Assembly (NCBI GenBank): GCA_016648135.1
Contig: JADDOH010010114.1
Location: 1-64,000, forward strand
Reading direction: 5' to 3'
DNA length: 64,000 nt
Source: Agrypnia vestita
Taxonomy: Eukaryota > Arthropoda > Insecta > Trichoptera > Phryganeidae
How positions within the stretch are numbered: position 1 is the stretch's first letter; each line of letters begins with the position of its first letter. This document shows, one piece after another, positions 1 through 10,462 of this stretch. Made by a program: the position numbers and the translations under genes. The notes under the pieces were generated by a model. The model was given only the letters and a program-made list of their open reading frames with translations, did no database searches and was not told where the DNA came from.

Positions 1-1635
1 AAATACCGTATTAGATCGATTTTAAGACAAAAGTTTTTTTCATATTTGTGAAGCTCTGTATTCTATATTATTCTACGGTATGTTCGATGGCCTCTTATCA
101 GGGTAAAGAGTATGCCCTGAGAAGCTGCATGTATGCAGCCAAAGTAGCTAAACTTTAAAATTCGAATTGATACTCATCCCGGAAATAATATTCATTTAAA
201 AAATGCCCTTGATGGCACACAGGTGCGTAAGAAAATACAATAATAAGTGAATGCAGAAATAAGTGATTTAGAAAAAAACTGAAACCGGTGTTTCAGATGA
301 TGATGATGATCAAAGTTAATAAACATGCAGTACATCTTTTATATTTAATGCAATAATGATATAAAAAAAATATTTATTCTTTTTTTATTAGAAAAATTAG
401 GGTGCATCTTATAATAGATGTAGTACGGTAATCATATTACAGAATTTTTGAAAATTAGCCACCACGGTCTCATCGGAAAGGGACCAGAGTCCCCAAATCC
501 GGGCCCCCCGCGCAGAGTAGAGAAGGGATGGAAGCCACAGGGCTTACGACCTGTTGTCGGCAGGTTTAAGGTTCCTTTACACCGACAACGTTCACCATTT
601 CATCCATCTCCTTCCCCCTCCTCAGAGCATCATTTTTTGTATTTTATGCATTAAATTGACAAAATAATAACCCCTGTCCTAATACCACTCTACTCCCGCA
701 CTGTCATCTACCGGGCCCCCCTATAACCACGGCCCCAACAAAACACATATGCACACATGTGCAAAATAATATATAGACACATATGCACAATAATATGCAC
801 ATTTTAGCTTATGAAAACATGTGCACACAGTCATAATCATGAAAATCATAAAATAAATTAAAAAATCTACATGTGACTACAACTACAAATGAATTTAAAA
901 TTATAAAATAAAATATTATTTTTCATTATCTTTCATGTAAGTATCTTCACAAAAACGATTTTAATTCCCGGTCTCTGTGAATATATCTGTGGGCGAAAGG
1001 AACAACCGAGTGAGTTTATAAAATTGATTTGTGAGTCATGTTTACAAAGTTGTTCTTTAGATACATAGAAAAAGGACAAATTACCTGATTGATTATTTGA
1101 AAAATTTGGCAAGAAAAATCAACATTCGTCAACTCGGTTCAATCTTCTTGTGCAAAAAACAAAATTAGTGGTGCAAAAATTAGATAAAAATAACAAAGGA
1201 TTTAAGAGATATCTAGTTAACAAATGAAATTCCCAAATTTTGTTTTGGCTCTCATGAAAACCTGCATTTTTTTACTTATTCGGTGGTTTATTTCGCCCAC
1301 AGATGTGTTGCGTAGGTTAAATGAAGGTCGATAAAAATAAACTATTTTGATTATGGTTGTTAAAACACCATGTTAAAACATGAACTTTTTAGCACAATAT
1401 TGTGATTAAACAATAACTTAATAGAGGACATATATTTTAAATGATATTCAGCACAAGATGTGATATGGGAGAACAATAAATTTACAAACACACTCCAATT
1501 GTCCTTTGGTTAGTTTTGTGAGATATTATGGCCAGAACGGTTGTGTACAAATGGCAGAGAACATCCCGGAAAAATATAACCAAAAGACTCTGAACAGCCG
1601 TGAAAACCTTAGAACATTTTTACACTCCAACTGAC
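1..1635 (-). other. Presumed LIPT2 intron 1, no exon found
   Basis: This is AT-rich sequence downstream of the LIPT2 splice donor on the minus strand. I looked for the conserved RGG-x-x-T-x-HGPGQ block expected in the next LipB exon and did not see it on the minus strand. A repeat-like segment lies at about 440-640. Otherwise I see nothing I can name. Confidence 0.45.
440..640 (+). repeat. Dispersed repeat related to 5808-5940 and 27128-27290
   Basis: The stretch holds an AGGGCTTACGACCTGT block followed by an AGGTTTAAGGTT-like block. Recognisable variants occur at 5870-5920 and 27200-27250. The open frame here (448-654) is proline-rich with no known domain and is most likely non-coding. Confidence 0.4.
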
Positions 1636-1852
1636 CTGCAGTGTAGACGGGTTCATGTTCAATAATCAGAAGGGTATTGTGAATTTTCCTTCGAAGATCT
1701 TTTTCAATTGAGAGACTTTCTTGGGTGACACTGACATCACTGAAACTGTGAAGTTTCGATAAATATTTTTGAATCTTATTTGATTGGTCGTAAAATACCC
1801 TTCCGAGATTCCAAAACTTGACAACATTTGTCATGGTTGATTCAAAAAACAC
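1636..1852 (-). CDS. LIPT2: LIPT2 (octanoyl-[ACP]:protein octanoyltransferase, LipB family), exon 1, partial
   Basis: LipB/LIPT2 enzymes move an octanoyl group from acyl carrier protein onto lipoyl domains, such as the glycine-cleavage H protein, in mitochondria; this is the first step of lipoic acid synthesis. The exon encodes 72 codons plus one base. It carries the family's N-terminal pattern: a hydrophobic strand with NLGRV near residues 15-19, an amphipathic helix, then the LLIIEHEPVYTAG block at residues 61-73, which matches the bacterial PVYT-x-G signature. The exon ends exactly in that block at CAG followed by GTCAGT, a good splice donor (phase 1). Beyond it the reading frame loses similarity, so I end the exon at 1636. 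The start is the ATG at 1850-1852; an in-frame Met at residue 7 is an alternative. The catalytic Lys and Cys lie further downstream in the family and are not in this exon. I found no second exon in 1-1635, so the gene probably continues off the left edge; a truncated pseudogene is possible. Confidence 0.82.
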
Positions 1853-1970
1853 GTTTCATCACTATTTTTACACACTTATTTTTACACACAAGTTTATGTA
1901 TGTCCGGCGTCAAAAATATCGTACATAATACTTTTAAATATATACGGCGTACAGTAAGAATTGGCTGAAC
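1853..1970 (-). promoter_or_regulatory. Short upstream region of LIPT2
   Basis: About 118 bp separate the LIPT2 start codon from the end of the foldback element. Any proximal promoter or 5' UTR must lie in this stretch or inside the element. I see no clear TATA box or initiator; this is assigned by position only. Confidence 0.3.
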
Positions 1971-2525
1971 TGGATATTACCAACAGCATTTTTGGGATTT
2001 TTTTTTTTTTTTGTAACACGTAAAGTCGAGTGTTCCGATTTCAAAAATGATATTTATATGCGGCGCAAAAGTTTATTTAAAAAGTTATCACAGTTCAAAG
2101 TTTCATAACAGTTAAAATTTTCGTTCACACAAATCGTTACAAATCTGACAGTTGCATGTTTTGTAACACGTAAAATCGAGTATTCCGATTTCAAAAATGA
2201 TATTTATATGCGGCGCAAAAGATTATTAAAAAATTATCACAGTTAAAAGTTTCATAATTTCGTTCACACACATCGTTACAGATCTGACAGTTGCATGTTT
2301 TGTCTATGACATGAATGACGCCTTGCCGTAGACAGCAGATAAATATTGATTGAATTGTTTGACTTTATCTATGGATTCACCTTGTGTGGTGAAGTAAGTA
2401 CTAAAAGGCAAGAAAACATTATGCTGCATTACACATACGGTTTTAATTGAACAAGTAATTATATTAAACAAGTTTTTCACGAAATATTCAATAAATACTT
2501 TATTCAGTCAACTACAGAATAAGTC
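1971..2525 (+). repeat. Left arm of foldback element, with internal duplication
   Basis: This arm pairs with 3537-3910 in reverse complement. The unit starting GTAACACGTAAA at about 2012 recurs at about 2162, giving a tandem duplication that the right arm lacks. Confidence 0.85.
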
Positions 2526-2648
2526 ACAAGTACCATCTCCCCGGGAATTTGGCTCGTTACATGTTTATAAAAAGGTGTAAAGAGTTGTACGTGGATCGAG
2601 CCGATGAATTCCTACGATTAGCCGCCAAATTGTATAACCCCATTTTTT

Positions 2649-3391
2649 AGGTTAGGTTTGGTTAGGTTAGGTTAGGTTAGGTTGGGTTAGGTTAGGTTAG
2701 GTTAGGTTGGGTTAGGTTAGGTTAGGTTAGGTTAGGTTAGGTTAGGTTAGGTTAGGTTTGGTTAGGTTAGGTTGGGTTAGGTTAGGTTAGGTTTGGTTAG
2801 GTTAGGTTAGGTTAGGTTAGGTTAGGTTAGGTTTGGTTAGGTTAGGTTAGGTTAGGTTAGGTTTAGTTAGGTTAGGTTTGGTTAGGTTTGGTTAGGTTAG
2901 GTTTGGTTAGGTTAGGTTAGGTTAGGTCAGGTTAGGTTAGGTTAGGTTAGGTTAGGTTAGGTTTGGTTAGGTTAGGTTAGGTTAGGTTAGGTTAGGTTAG
3001 GTTAGGTTAGGTTGGGTTAGGTTAGGTTGGGTTAGGTTAGGTTAGGTTGGGTTAGGTTTGGTTAGGTTAGGTTAGGTTAGGTTTGGTTTGGTTAGGTTAG
3101 GTTAGGTTTGGTTAGGTTAGGTTAGGTTAGGTTAGGTTAGGTTTAGTTAGGTTAGGTTAGGTTAGGTTAGGTTAGGTTAAGTTAGGTTAGGTTAGGTTAG
3201 GTTAGGTTAGGTTTGGTCAGGTTAGGTTAGGTTTAGTTAGGTTAGGTTAGGTTAGGTTTGGTTAGGTTAGGTTAGGTTAGGTTAGGTTTGCTTAAGTTAG
3301 GTTAGGTTTGGTCAGGTTTGATTTGGTTAGTTAGGTTTGGTTAGGTTAGGTTTGGTTAGGTTAGGTTTGGTTTGGTTAGGTTAGGTTAGGT
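2649..3391 (+). repeat. Degenerate (TTAGG)n interstitial telomere-like array
   Basis: The period is five bases (GGTTA/TTAGG) over about 740 bp. TTAGG dominates, with interspersed TTTGG and TTGGG and rare TCAGG and TTAAG variants. The G-rich strand is the plus strand throughout. TTAGG is the ancestral insect telomeric repeat; the variants show this array is not under telomerase renewal. It sits between the inverted arms of the 1971-3910 element. Confidence 0.95.
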
Positions 3392-3536
3392 TCGGTTTAA
3401 TTTTATCACATATTTCTTTTTAGGTTAGCTTCAATATTTCAAATGAGGAGCAATGATTGATTTACAAATCATTGTCAATCAATAAAAGAATACAAATGGT
3501 TTATTTACTATCAATTATCGATAAGTTCTATTTAAT

Positions 3537-3910
3537 TTTATTCTGTAGTTGACTGCATAAAGTATTTATTAAATATTTCCATATATTAAAACCGTGTGTG
3601 TAAAGCAGCATAATGTTTTTTTGCCTTTTAGTACTTACTTCACCATACAAAGTGAATCCATAGATAAAGTCAACAATTCAATCAATATTTTTCTGCTGTC
3701 TACGGCAAGGCGTCATTCATGTCATAGACAAAATATGCAACTGTCAGATTTGTATCGATTTGTGTGAACGAATTATGAAACTTTGAACTGTGATAACTTT
3801 TTTAATCCTTTTTTGCGCCGCGTATAAATATCATTTTTGAAATCGGAACACTCGATTTTACGTGTTACAAAAAAAAAAAAAATTCCCAAAAATGCTGTTG
3901 GTATTATCCA
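3537..3910 (-). repeat. Right arm of foldback element
   Basis: Reverse complement of the left arm, without the left arm's internal duplication. Its inner end is TTATTCTGTAGTTGAC and its outer end GCTGTTGGTATTATCCA. Confidence 0.85.
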
Positions 3911-4539
3911 AATTTCCCTAAGAATTTAGTCCTATGTATGATATAAAAGAAATATGTCATAAATGTCATAAAATTAATTCCATAAATTTCAGCAAACGTT
4001 TGTTGTGCAAATTCATAATTTTGACAATTTAAATGAAATGTCAAAATGTCAAAGTACAAACTATAGTACTATCGATAAAGATGCAACCGTTCTTATCATT
4101 CTCCCATAGATAAAACTTTTTCTATTCCTCTGTAGATGTCTCTAATTAATATAGCAATATTTTCACCGATGAAACAGATTAAATTATTCCACCGTTTCCG
4201 ATGAAAATTTTAGAAAGTTACTTTGGCTATTCTGTGATAGATGTCTCAAAAGAAAATATTTCAGGGTTATTCCTGTGGGGAGCCTTTATTCAACACGAAA
4301 TCCCGATGAGCACATGTACTAAAAGCAGCGTGTTTTCCCGTAAACTGAAATATTGTCAGTTTCCCTTTCGCCCTTGAATAGGGAGGGTGTGCTCCCGATA
4401 ATACATGAAGATGCGAAATTAAATCAAAACCTCAATAATATCGAATATCATGCATGAAACAAGTGACATATCAATACAATGAATCTCTCCACAAATAAAT
4501 ATAACAAAATTTTAATAAATACTCGCGTTAGAATGTTTA
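3911..4539. other. Intergenic, nothing assigned
   Basis: AT-rich sequence with scattered short tracts; no open frame with recognisable domains and no clear repeat boundary. Confidence 0.4.
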
Positions 4540-4705
4540 ATGACAGAAGTGCGATGTGTTTTCGGTGTTGGTTTGTTGTTATTTAGTGTGGTCGCGGTGT
4601 TCCGTGTGTGTATTTTGAAACGACAGCTGTTTCGTTATTTTGTGCCAGAGAAATAATACTCCGCCGTGTGTCGTTAAAATGTTGCGACATTAAAACAATA
4701 GGGGG
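4540..4705 (+). other. Possible non-coding first exon with a strong splice donor
   Basis: The stretch is less AT-rich than its surroundings and ends in AGGGGGGTGAGT, a good 5' splice-site match. It has no long open frame. By position it could be a 5' UTR exon of a plus-strand gene whose later exon might be 38324-38419. This is an inference from composition and one splice signal only. Confidence 0.15.
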
Positions 4706-4945
4706 GTGAGTTCATTCATTTGTTTATTTTAGTGGTGTTTGACTGGTTGGTCGTGAAGCAATAAATGCTTTGATTTGCAGGGGGATTATATATCTGACGG
4801 GGGGTTAATGAAGGGTGACACGTTATCACAGTTATAAATGTTATTTTAAGAGTTGTTAACAGTAAATTATTTGCAAATTATAGACCTCTAATGCCTTCTG
4901 TAAGTAAGTAAATATAATTTGAATGAATATACTATTTTCATGACA

Positions 4946-5137
4946 TTTTGTGGCATGACAAGATTAACCAGATACTGGAATTTGGTCCCGTTAGAAGCCT
5001 CAACAACAGTCGAGCTTGTATGCGAAGATGTACGAATGTGGATGAGGCGAGAGTTGTATGTCGGGACAGTGTGGCGCTGTATCCTGTCTGCCTACCCCCA
5101 CGGGGAAACGGCGTGATGGTAATTAAGTAAGTAAGTA
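4946..5137 (+). pseudogene. LINE-A fragment, C-terminal end of reverse transcriptase ORF plus tail
   Basis: This decayed copy encodes parts of the shared C-terminal block (W-H-D-x-I-N-Q-I-L, then C-M-R-R-C, then L-S-A-Y-P-H-G-E-T-A) spread over two frames, which implies a frameshift. It ends with a GTAAGTAAGTAAGTA-type tail. The same tail and peptide end occur at 23917, 49055 and elsewhere in the window, marking one LINE family. It is 5'-truncated, as is usual for LINE insertions. Confidence 0.8.
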
Positions 5138-5224
5138 CTATTTTTATTTAAGTTTAAAGCGTTTTGGAGCCTAAGTATCTTCTGTTAGTTTACAATTCAA
5201 AGTTTCACCACCATATATTATGTA

Positions 5225-5480
5225 CCTACGTGGTTTGATCAAAATATACCCGGAATTATAGTTTTTCTCAAAAAATTATTTTTTATTCATCAATATTTAT
5301 TTTATCCCCTTCAAAGTAGTGCCCGTCGGATATTATATACGTGTTCCAGCCTTTTTACAGCTTTGTTACGGCCTACAGCCTCCTTTAGCGCTAATCGTTA
5401 TTGTAAAAAGGGCTGGATAAGTTTTAAAACAATGCTTCGAATTGCAAAATGAATTTTAACAATAAACAAATTAGAAACTG
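5225..5480 (-). pseudogene. Mariner-like transposase, C-terminal remnant
   Basis: On the minus strand the frame ending at 5283 reads KGWNTYIISDGHYFEGDK and then a few residues to a stop, a typical mariner-family C-terminus (W-x-x-x-I-x-x-x-G-x-Y-F-E-G-D). Upstream (plus 5365-5430) the sequence is interrupted by stops. The flank at 5225-5260 (GGTTTGATCAAAATATACC) may be the terminal repeat. No upstream catalytic motifs remain. It differs in sequence from the intact mariner at 44473. Confidence 0.7.
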
Positions 5481-5527
5481 TGGGTTGATACTTAATTACT
5501 AGAATTAAAGCAATTGTTGAAAAAAAT

Positions 5528-5705
5528 ATCGTTGGTGTAATGGTCATGACGCTCGCCTACTGATCTGATGGTCGGTGATTCGAGCCCCATTCCGGGACAT
5601 CATCAAGTTAGTCCTATTCTCGTAGCACAAGCATTTAGCTTATTTTGAGAATAGTAAGAATATTGATTCGACACGCATTCCGTGTTCGCATCTCTATTTA
5701 AAAAA
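5528..5705 (+). mobile_element. tRNA-derived SINE (family 1), copy 1
   Basis: The head resembles a tRNA with pol III promoter-like boxes: an A-box-like GGTGTAATGG and a B-box-like GATTCGAGCC. The body ends with CGTGTTCGCATCTCTATTT and an A-rich tail. The same body occurs at 8829-9010 (minus), 36252-36432 and 59358-59520. Confidence 0.8.
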
Positions 5706-5807
5706 TAATGATTTAATATTTATTCAGAATATTTTATATCTATGTTCTGAGAACACAGAAGAATTTTGTCAACAGAGGGATAATTATTAATTAAAATTAA
5801 TTATAGT

Positions 5808-6708
5808 AGTCTCACAGAGACGAAGCTATTTACATGGGAAACGTGTGTGGAAGTCTTTATAGGGTGGCTCAGGGCTTACGACTTGTATGAGCTGGCTTAA
5901 GCTATCACTTTTCACAATGCATCGTTCATCAATTCCGCAGTAAGATTTTTCCACAAATTATCAATTTTTTGAAAATTATATATGTATGCTCTAAATCAGT
6001 TTCTTTCATTTATTCGAATTGACTATGCTAGAGATATCTATGGTCCTCTCCATACATATATTTCGCAGCTGGTAATGATACCTCTATTTATAGTGGAATA
6101 TTAAGCAATTGATATTTTTCTGAATTATTTTACATATACACTGGAATACGCCTAAAAAATATTATTTTCAATTTATAAATTCCTTTTACATTTAATTTAT
6201 TTTAATTAAAGAGACATACATACGTGTTGATAATACAAACATTTAATACAAGCATAATTATGTTAATATTAATTAACATATACACTAGAATACGCCTGAA
6301 AATTATTATTTTCAATTTTTTAATTCCTTTCATAGACCAGTATATCGTAGCTGTGTATATAATTAAGCCTATGTGCCGTTTAATACATTCTCAGATGAAT
6401 GAATCAATTTGTCAATTTTTCATATAAATAATGGAGATATACTAAAAAAACATTGCCGTTCATCTGGCAAGTCTGCCTAGTAATTATTTAAAATATTTTT
6501 TATAAATCTAGTCTGTGCAATTATTTTTTAAAACAGTTTCATTATTTTATCTCAGAATGTACTAAAACGGCACATAGGCTTAATTATATATACAGCGACG
6601 ATATTTTTTATATGTATGTTCTGAGAACACTAACCTTAGGTCACCCTAAAAAGACTCACATAAACGTTTCTCATATAAATAGCTTTGTCTGTGTCTGTGT
6701 CTGAGACT
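5808..6708. mobile_element. Inverted-repeat (foldback/MITE-like) element, ~900 bp
   Basis: The left end AGTCTCACAGAGACGAAGCT and the right end, read on the other strand, share the block AGCTATTTA-ATG-GAAACGT. An inner pair of inverted arms, about 6338-6412 and 6535-6605, holds the block AATTAAGCCTATGTGCCG. A segment with GAATACGCCTRAAA repeats at 6145 and 6285, with a relative at 31320. No transposase frame is visible; the 67-codon frame at 6224-6427 lies in repeat sequence. Confidence 0.65.
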
Positions 6709-6839
6709 TAGATATATAAATTATCTTAATTAATATAATTTTTCCTGTGGATACTACTCAACTTGACTAGAAACGTCAAAATACTATTAATCTACTTAAA
6801 TTCCTCTTGGAAACTGATGAGATTCAAGCAAGAGTTAGT

Positions 6840-7275
6840 TTATAATGTTGTCAATCTTCCGGGCTCCCCGACTTCTTTGGCGCAACTTTATCTCTAATTT
6901 TACCACTTATTTTCCCCTGGATGATGAGTTGGTTCAGACTATATTTTGGTCCTCTCATAATATATCCGAGATACTCAAGCTTTCTTGTCGTGTCGGAGAA
7001 CTTCAAAATTCGTCATTCTATCCACCCTGGAAACTTTTGCGTCTATAGAGCCACACCTCACAAACCTGTGGATTAGATTTTGGTTTAGTGTCCATGCCTC
7101 CATCCCATATAAGAGAATGGCAAAAATATAACACCGACTATGCGTATTCTAAGTTGCAGTCACGGTTTGAAAATAACGGTCTCATGCTTGAGATGAATCC
7201 CAGTTAAATGCGCAATATTCTTCCCGATGGTTTTGGTCCTTCATCCCACTAGAGTTCAATAGGTCAATCATCAAT
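6840..7275 (-). pseudogene. LINE reverse-transcriptase fragment, decayed
   Basis: Minus-strand frames near 7050-7200 contain a block of the type R-I-R-x-V-x-x-x-I-F-x-x-S-Y-M-G-W-R, corresponding to the L-L-Y-G-M-E-A-W-T-L motif found after the RT domain in several LINE clades. Stops and frameshifts break it. A sister fragment is at 21150-21345, and the next piece of the same protein (R-L-K-A-F-E-M) is in the 43331-43870 repeat. Confidence 0.6.
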
Positions 7276-7504
7276 AAAATGTCGGTCAATGTTCGGTCTA
7301 TTAGGGTAAACTTAAAATCTTAGAGGGAACATAGCTCTAGAGTATTTTCATATGCCATATTTTATATACCATAGATCATCATCAGGGTGGCTGATGGGAC
7401 ATTCGACATAAATGGAAAAATATGAATGAATATGTGAAAGATTATGTATCTAAATTTGAGCGAGTTGTAAAAAAGTGAGTTAGTAAGATCTTCAACTTTT
7501 AAAA

Positions 7505-7735
7505 AACCAAAGGGTGGAAGAGGAAGCTATTGCGCGCCCGAAGCCGCTCAAAGGCCGCGCAAAGGTGACTGAGACAGACGGCGACCGCTGCGCGGTCGAC
7601 GGGTAACGACAATGTAACGACACGCTGCGCCCGTCTGGGACTTTTTAAATTTTCGAAATCGGGCACTGCTTCGCGGAGATATCCGTGAAAAACCCAAAAA
7701 CCACAACCTAACCCAACCTAACCTAACCTAGTTTA
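7505..7735. repeat. GC-rich patch ending in a short CCTAA telomere-like run
   Basis: About 170 bp rich in GCGC and CGG words is followed at about 7705-7732 by CCTAACCCAACCTAACC, a short antisense TTAGG run with a TTGGG variant. No reading frame of note. Confidence 0.6.
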
Positions 7736-7914
7736 AAACATTATAAGTATACATAGTCAAAATAGACAATGTGTACAATGTTATAAAATAGTAGGGTATT
7801 TGAATATTTTTTTTATACTTTGAGTGAAATGTCAACAATTAAGGAGATAAGCAACACCAAAGTTTGCTTTTTTAAATATTTCCGATCTATATTCTTTAAA
7901 ACAATGTTTTTTTT

Positions 7915-8233
7915 GCTATAGAGTCTACGATACTCCGATACTTGCGGTAGGTAAATCCGCCTAAAGGAGAAGTTTTCTGTTTTTTTTTTTCAATGAATGG
8001 AAATTAAAATTTGAGTAAAATTGAACAAAAGTCTGAAAGTAAAATTAAGATATTTCAAAAACTAACAAAGTTGTAGAATTTTAAATTTGCGTTTTGCGTG
8101 AATAATTCTTTGTTGCATCCGGTCTATTCTTTTTCGCTGTTTTTTATTGAAAGATTTATTAAATTTAAATATAGTATTATCGATATCATGAAACTTAGCC
8201 ATTCCACTTCTACAAGTACGTCGGCTCTATAGC
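7915..8233. mobile_element. MITE with GCTATAGAG terminal repeats
   Basis: The ends GCTATAGAG and CTCTATAGC are perfect inverted repeats of 9 bp; similarity continues inward (CTACGATACT against the complement of AGTACGTCGG). The interior is AT-rich and non-coding. A shorter relative lies at 13971-14052 inside the hAT element. Confidence 0.6.
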
Positions 8234-8410
8234 TATGATATTTTTGTTTTATTTAAACGATGAAGAATCATGAAAGTTATTAATATCGAAAATTAAAAAT
8301 TCTATACATGTCAAATAAAATGATTTGATTTGTATATTAAAATCCAAAGTGTAAAGAATATTTTCTATTCAAAATTGAATGAAGAAGACTCTCCTAAGGT
8401 TTTTTTATAT

Positions 8411-9104
8411 ACAGGGTGTAACAGAGCTAGTCCACACTACTTTACGGGTGGATTTCTACCTTGATTATGAGTCGAGAATGTTAAAGCAATCATGAGTTAT
8501 GCAATATCAAAATTTTCATTTTTTTTCAATATTTCTGACTTATTTTTTACAAAACGTTGAACTATCATTGCAGTAACTTATATCGATTATGGAAAATTCA
8601 TTCGTTCCAATACAAGTTAAATAAAATGATAAGAACCCTGCATAAATTCCAATTGGAACAGGAAGGTTTTTATCATTTTATATGACTTGTATTAAAGGAA
8701 ATGAATTTTTCAAATTCAATTTAAGTTACTATAATGATTTTACAAAGTTCTGCAAAAAATAATTCATATATATCATTAAGATAAAAAATGCTAATTTGAT
8801 GACCCATATTTTCATAATATTTTTTTTTTTGTAAATAGAGATATGAACACGGAATACGTGTCACATCAATATTCTTACTATTTTAAAACTAAGCTAAACG
8901 CTTGTGCTATGAAAATAAGACTAACTTGCTGTTCTGGAGTGATATTCGAAACCGCGACCTTTGGATCACGAGGCGAGAGTCCTAACCACAAGACCAACAA
9001 GCTACTTGATATATTATTAATCATGGTTGCTTGAATATTTTGACTCATAATTACAGCAGGAATCTACTTGTGAAGCATTGTGGACCAGCTCTGTTACACC
9101 CTGT
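8411..9104. mobile_element. TIR element with ACAGGGTGTAACAGAGCT ends
   Basis: The left end ACAGGGTGTAACAGAGCT is matched by the right end read on the other strand, and similarity extends about 95 bp inward on both sides. A family 1 SINE (8829-9010) is nested in the right half. Related sequences occur at 41781-42110 and 57597-57880. No transposase frame. Confidence 0.8.
8829..9010 (-). mobile_element. tRNA-derived SINE (family 1), copy 2, nested
   Basis: On the minus strand it starts GTAGCTTGTTGGTCTTGTGG and ends GTGTTCATATCTCTATTTAC next to a poly-T (A-tail) tract. It lies within the 8411-9104 element, so it inserted after that element. Confidence 0.8.
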
Positions 9105-10462
9105 ATGGCTATGAGACATCGTGTACATAAATTTTAATACAAAATATATCTGCGAATGAAATATAATAAATGTACAAAAAAATATTATTCCTTGTCTCGT
9201 TCTTTACTCAACATCTGATCTTTTGTGTATCTTTAAAAATACATTAAGAGTACATATTTAATACATAAATAAAAATGAAGACACGGGGCCGGCAGCGCCG
9301 TGGAAGACATTCATCATCTGGCTTTTGTGTGCCTCATTGTGTGACCTGTCAAAGGTGTTTCCTATTGTGTCATCTGTCACAACACTGCCACAACGCGCAC
9401 ACGCGTCCGCCACGTGTGTGCGTGTGTGTGAGTCCACACACACAGGATGTATCACAATAAAAAACTTGTATAAATAATATATTTGGATTAATATAATCGA
9501 TATACCCATTGTTTAGTCAGTTTTTTGTAGATAAGTACATTATATACCTGTTTCCTCCAAAATATTTAAATGTCTTCAAAATCGAAACTGTTTTTATATT
9601 ATGTACCTACTTGTTTATTTATTGAAAAAAAAGTGTTTTTATTTATTATTTTATGTGAGTAAGAACTCGCCAGTTTATATTTTGATCATTGAAAATTTTG
9701 AATGAAGAAATGTTTGGAACACACATGAAATTTGTAATTTTGTATTTTGTTTTGAAATAAATGTCAAGAAGTTACAAAAGAGAAGGTTTTCAGAAAAGCA
9801 GGAGCATTTTTTTAGCAATATTCAATATATTAGTTGGTCAGAGAGCATTGACGTATTGTAAATATACAGGTTATCGCCATATTATTTTGATTTCAAATGT
9901 AGCAAATGCAGAAATATCTGGTAATTTGAAGTCACGGTGACTAAAATAACATACTCATTCTTACAATAGTGTACGATAATCTGTTCCTTTTTCCCCGGGA
10001 CTCTTTTTTTGGCGTGCCGTCGCGTCCAATCACAAAGAAGGTCCGTTCGGTAACGAATGCAAGTAAGGCAATTACCTTATTTTTGACTTGCCACGATTCA
10101 CGCTAGTAACGTATCTACAGTTTATTATATCATTGATTATAGTCATTTTTCAAATCTGTAAGTATTACGTAATTTCGTGCCGGTTTTTTAATATTTACCC
10201 CTTTGGTCACTGATTTTGAAGAATTTTCCTTTTGGTCGCTCAACTTATAATTTAATTTCGTGTTTTGCTATTCCTCATTTCGAACGATAAAAGAATCAGT
10301 CATTAAATTCATCGGCAAAGGTGGAGTCGAAAGTCGTCATATTTTATTTCCGTTTGCCGGTGGGTTCCGGCCAGCATCCGGGAAGAGATTTGAGAGTCGT
10401 GTAGACATTGATCAGTCTCTTTTCCTGGGGCTGGAACGAACAATACCCTTGTTTTCCCGAAA
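9105..10462. other. Unassigned, with a GC/CA-rich patch at 9275-9460
   Basis: The patch has open frames on both strands (61 and 83 codons) with runs of CACAC/GTGTG dinucleotides and no domain that I recognise. The rest is AT-rich. The Cys/His-rich look of the plus frame comes from the dinucleotide runs. Confidence 0.35.

Larger units (their letters stand above)
1971..3910. mobile_element. Foldback-type element with long inverted arms around a TTAGG-like array
   Basis: The two ends are inverted copies of each other. The left end reads TGGATATTACCAACAGC and the right end, on the other strand, TGGATAATACCAACAGC. The arms stay alignable for several hundred bases: left 1971-2525, right 3537-3910. 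Shared landmarks include a poly-T tract, GTAACACGTAAA, a block around GACGCCTTGCCGTAGACAGC, and GTCAACTACAGAATAA at the inner ends. The left arm is longer because a ~145 bp segment (about 2012-2158) is repeated at 2160-2305. No reading frame for a transposase is present, so the element is non-autonomous. No convincing target duplication is seen. Confidence 0.85.

Noticed and set aside
2649..3391. A real chromosome end or telomere
   Set aside because: The array is degenerate, flanked on both sides by inverted arms and followed by more than 60 kb of sequence.
9275..9460. Cys/His-rich small protein frame
   Set aside because: The composition comes from CACA/GTGT runs, and the opposite strand is equally open; no domain or splice support.
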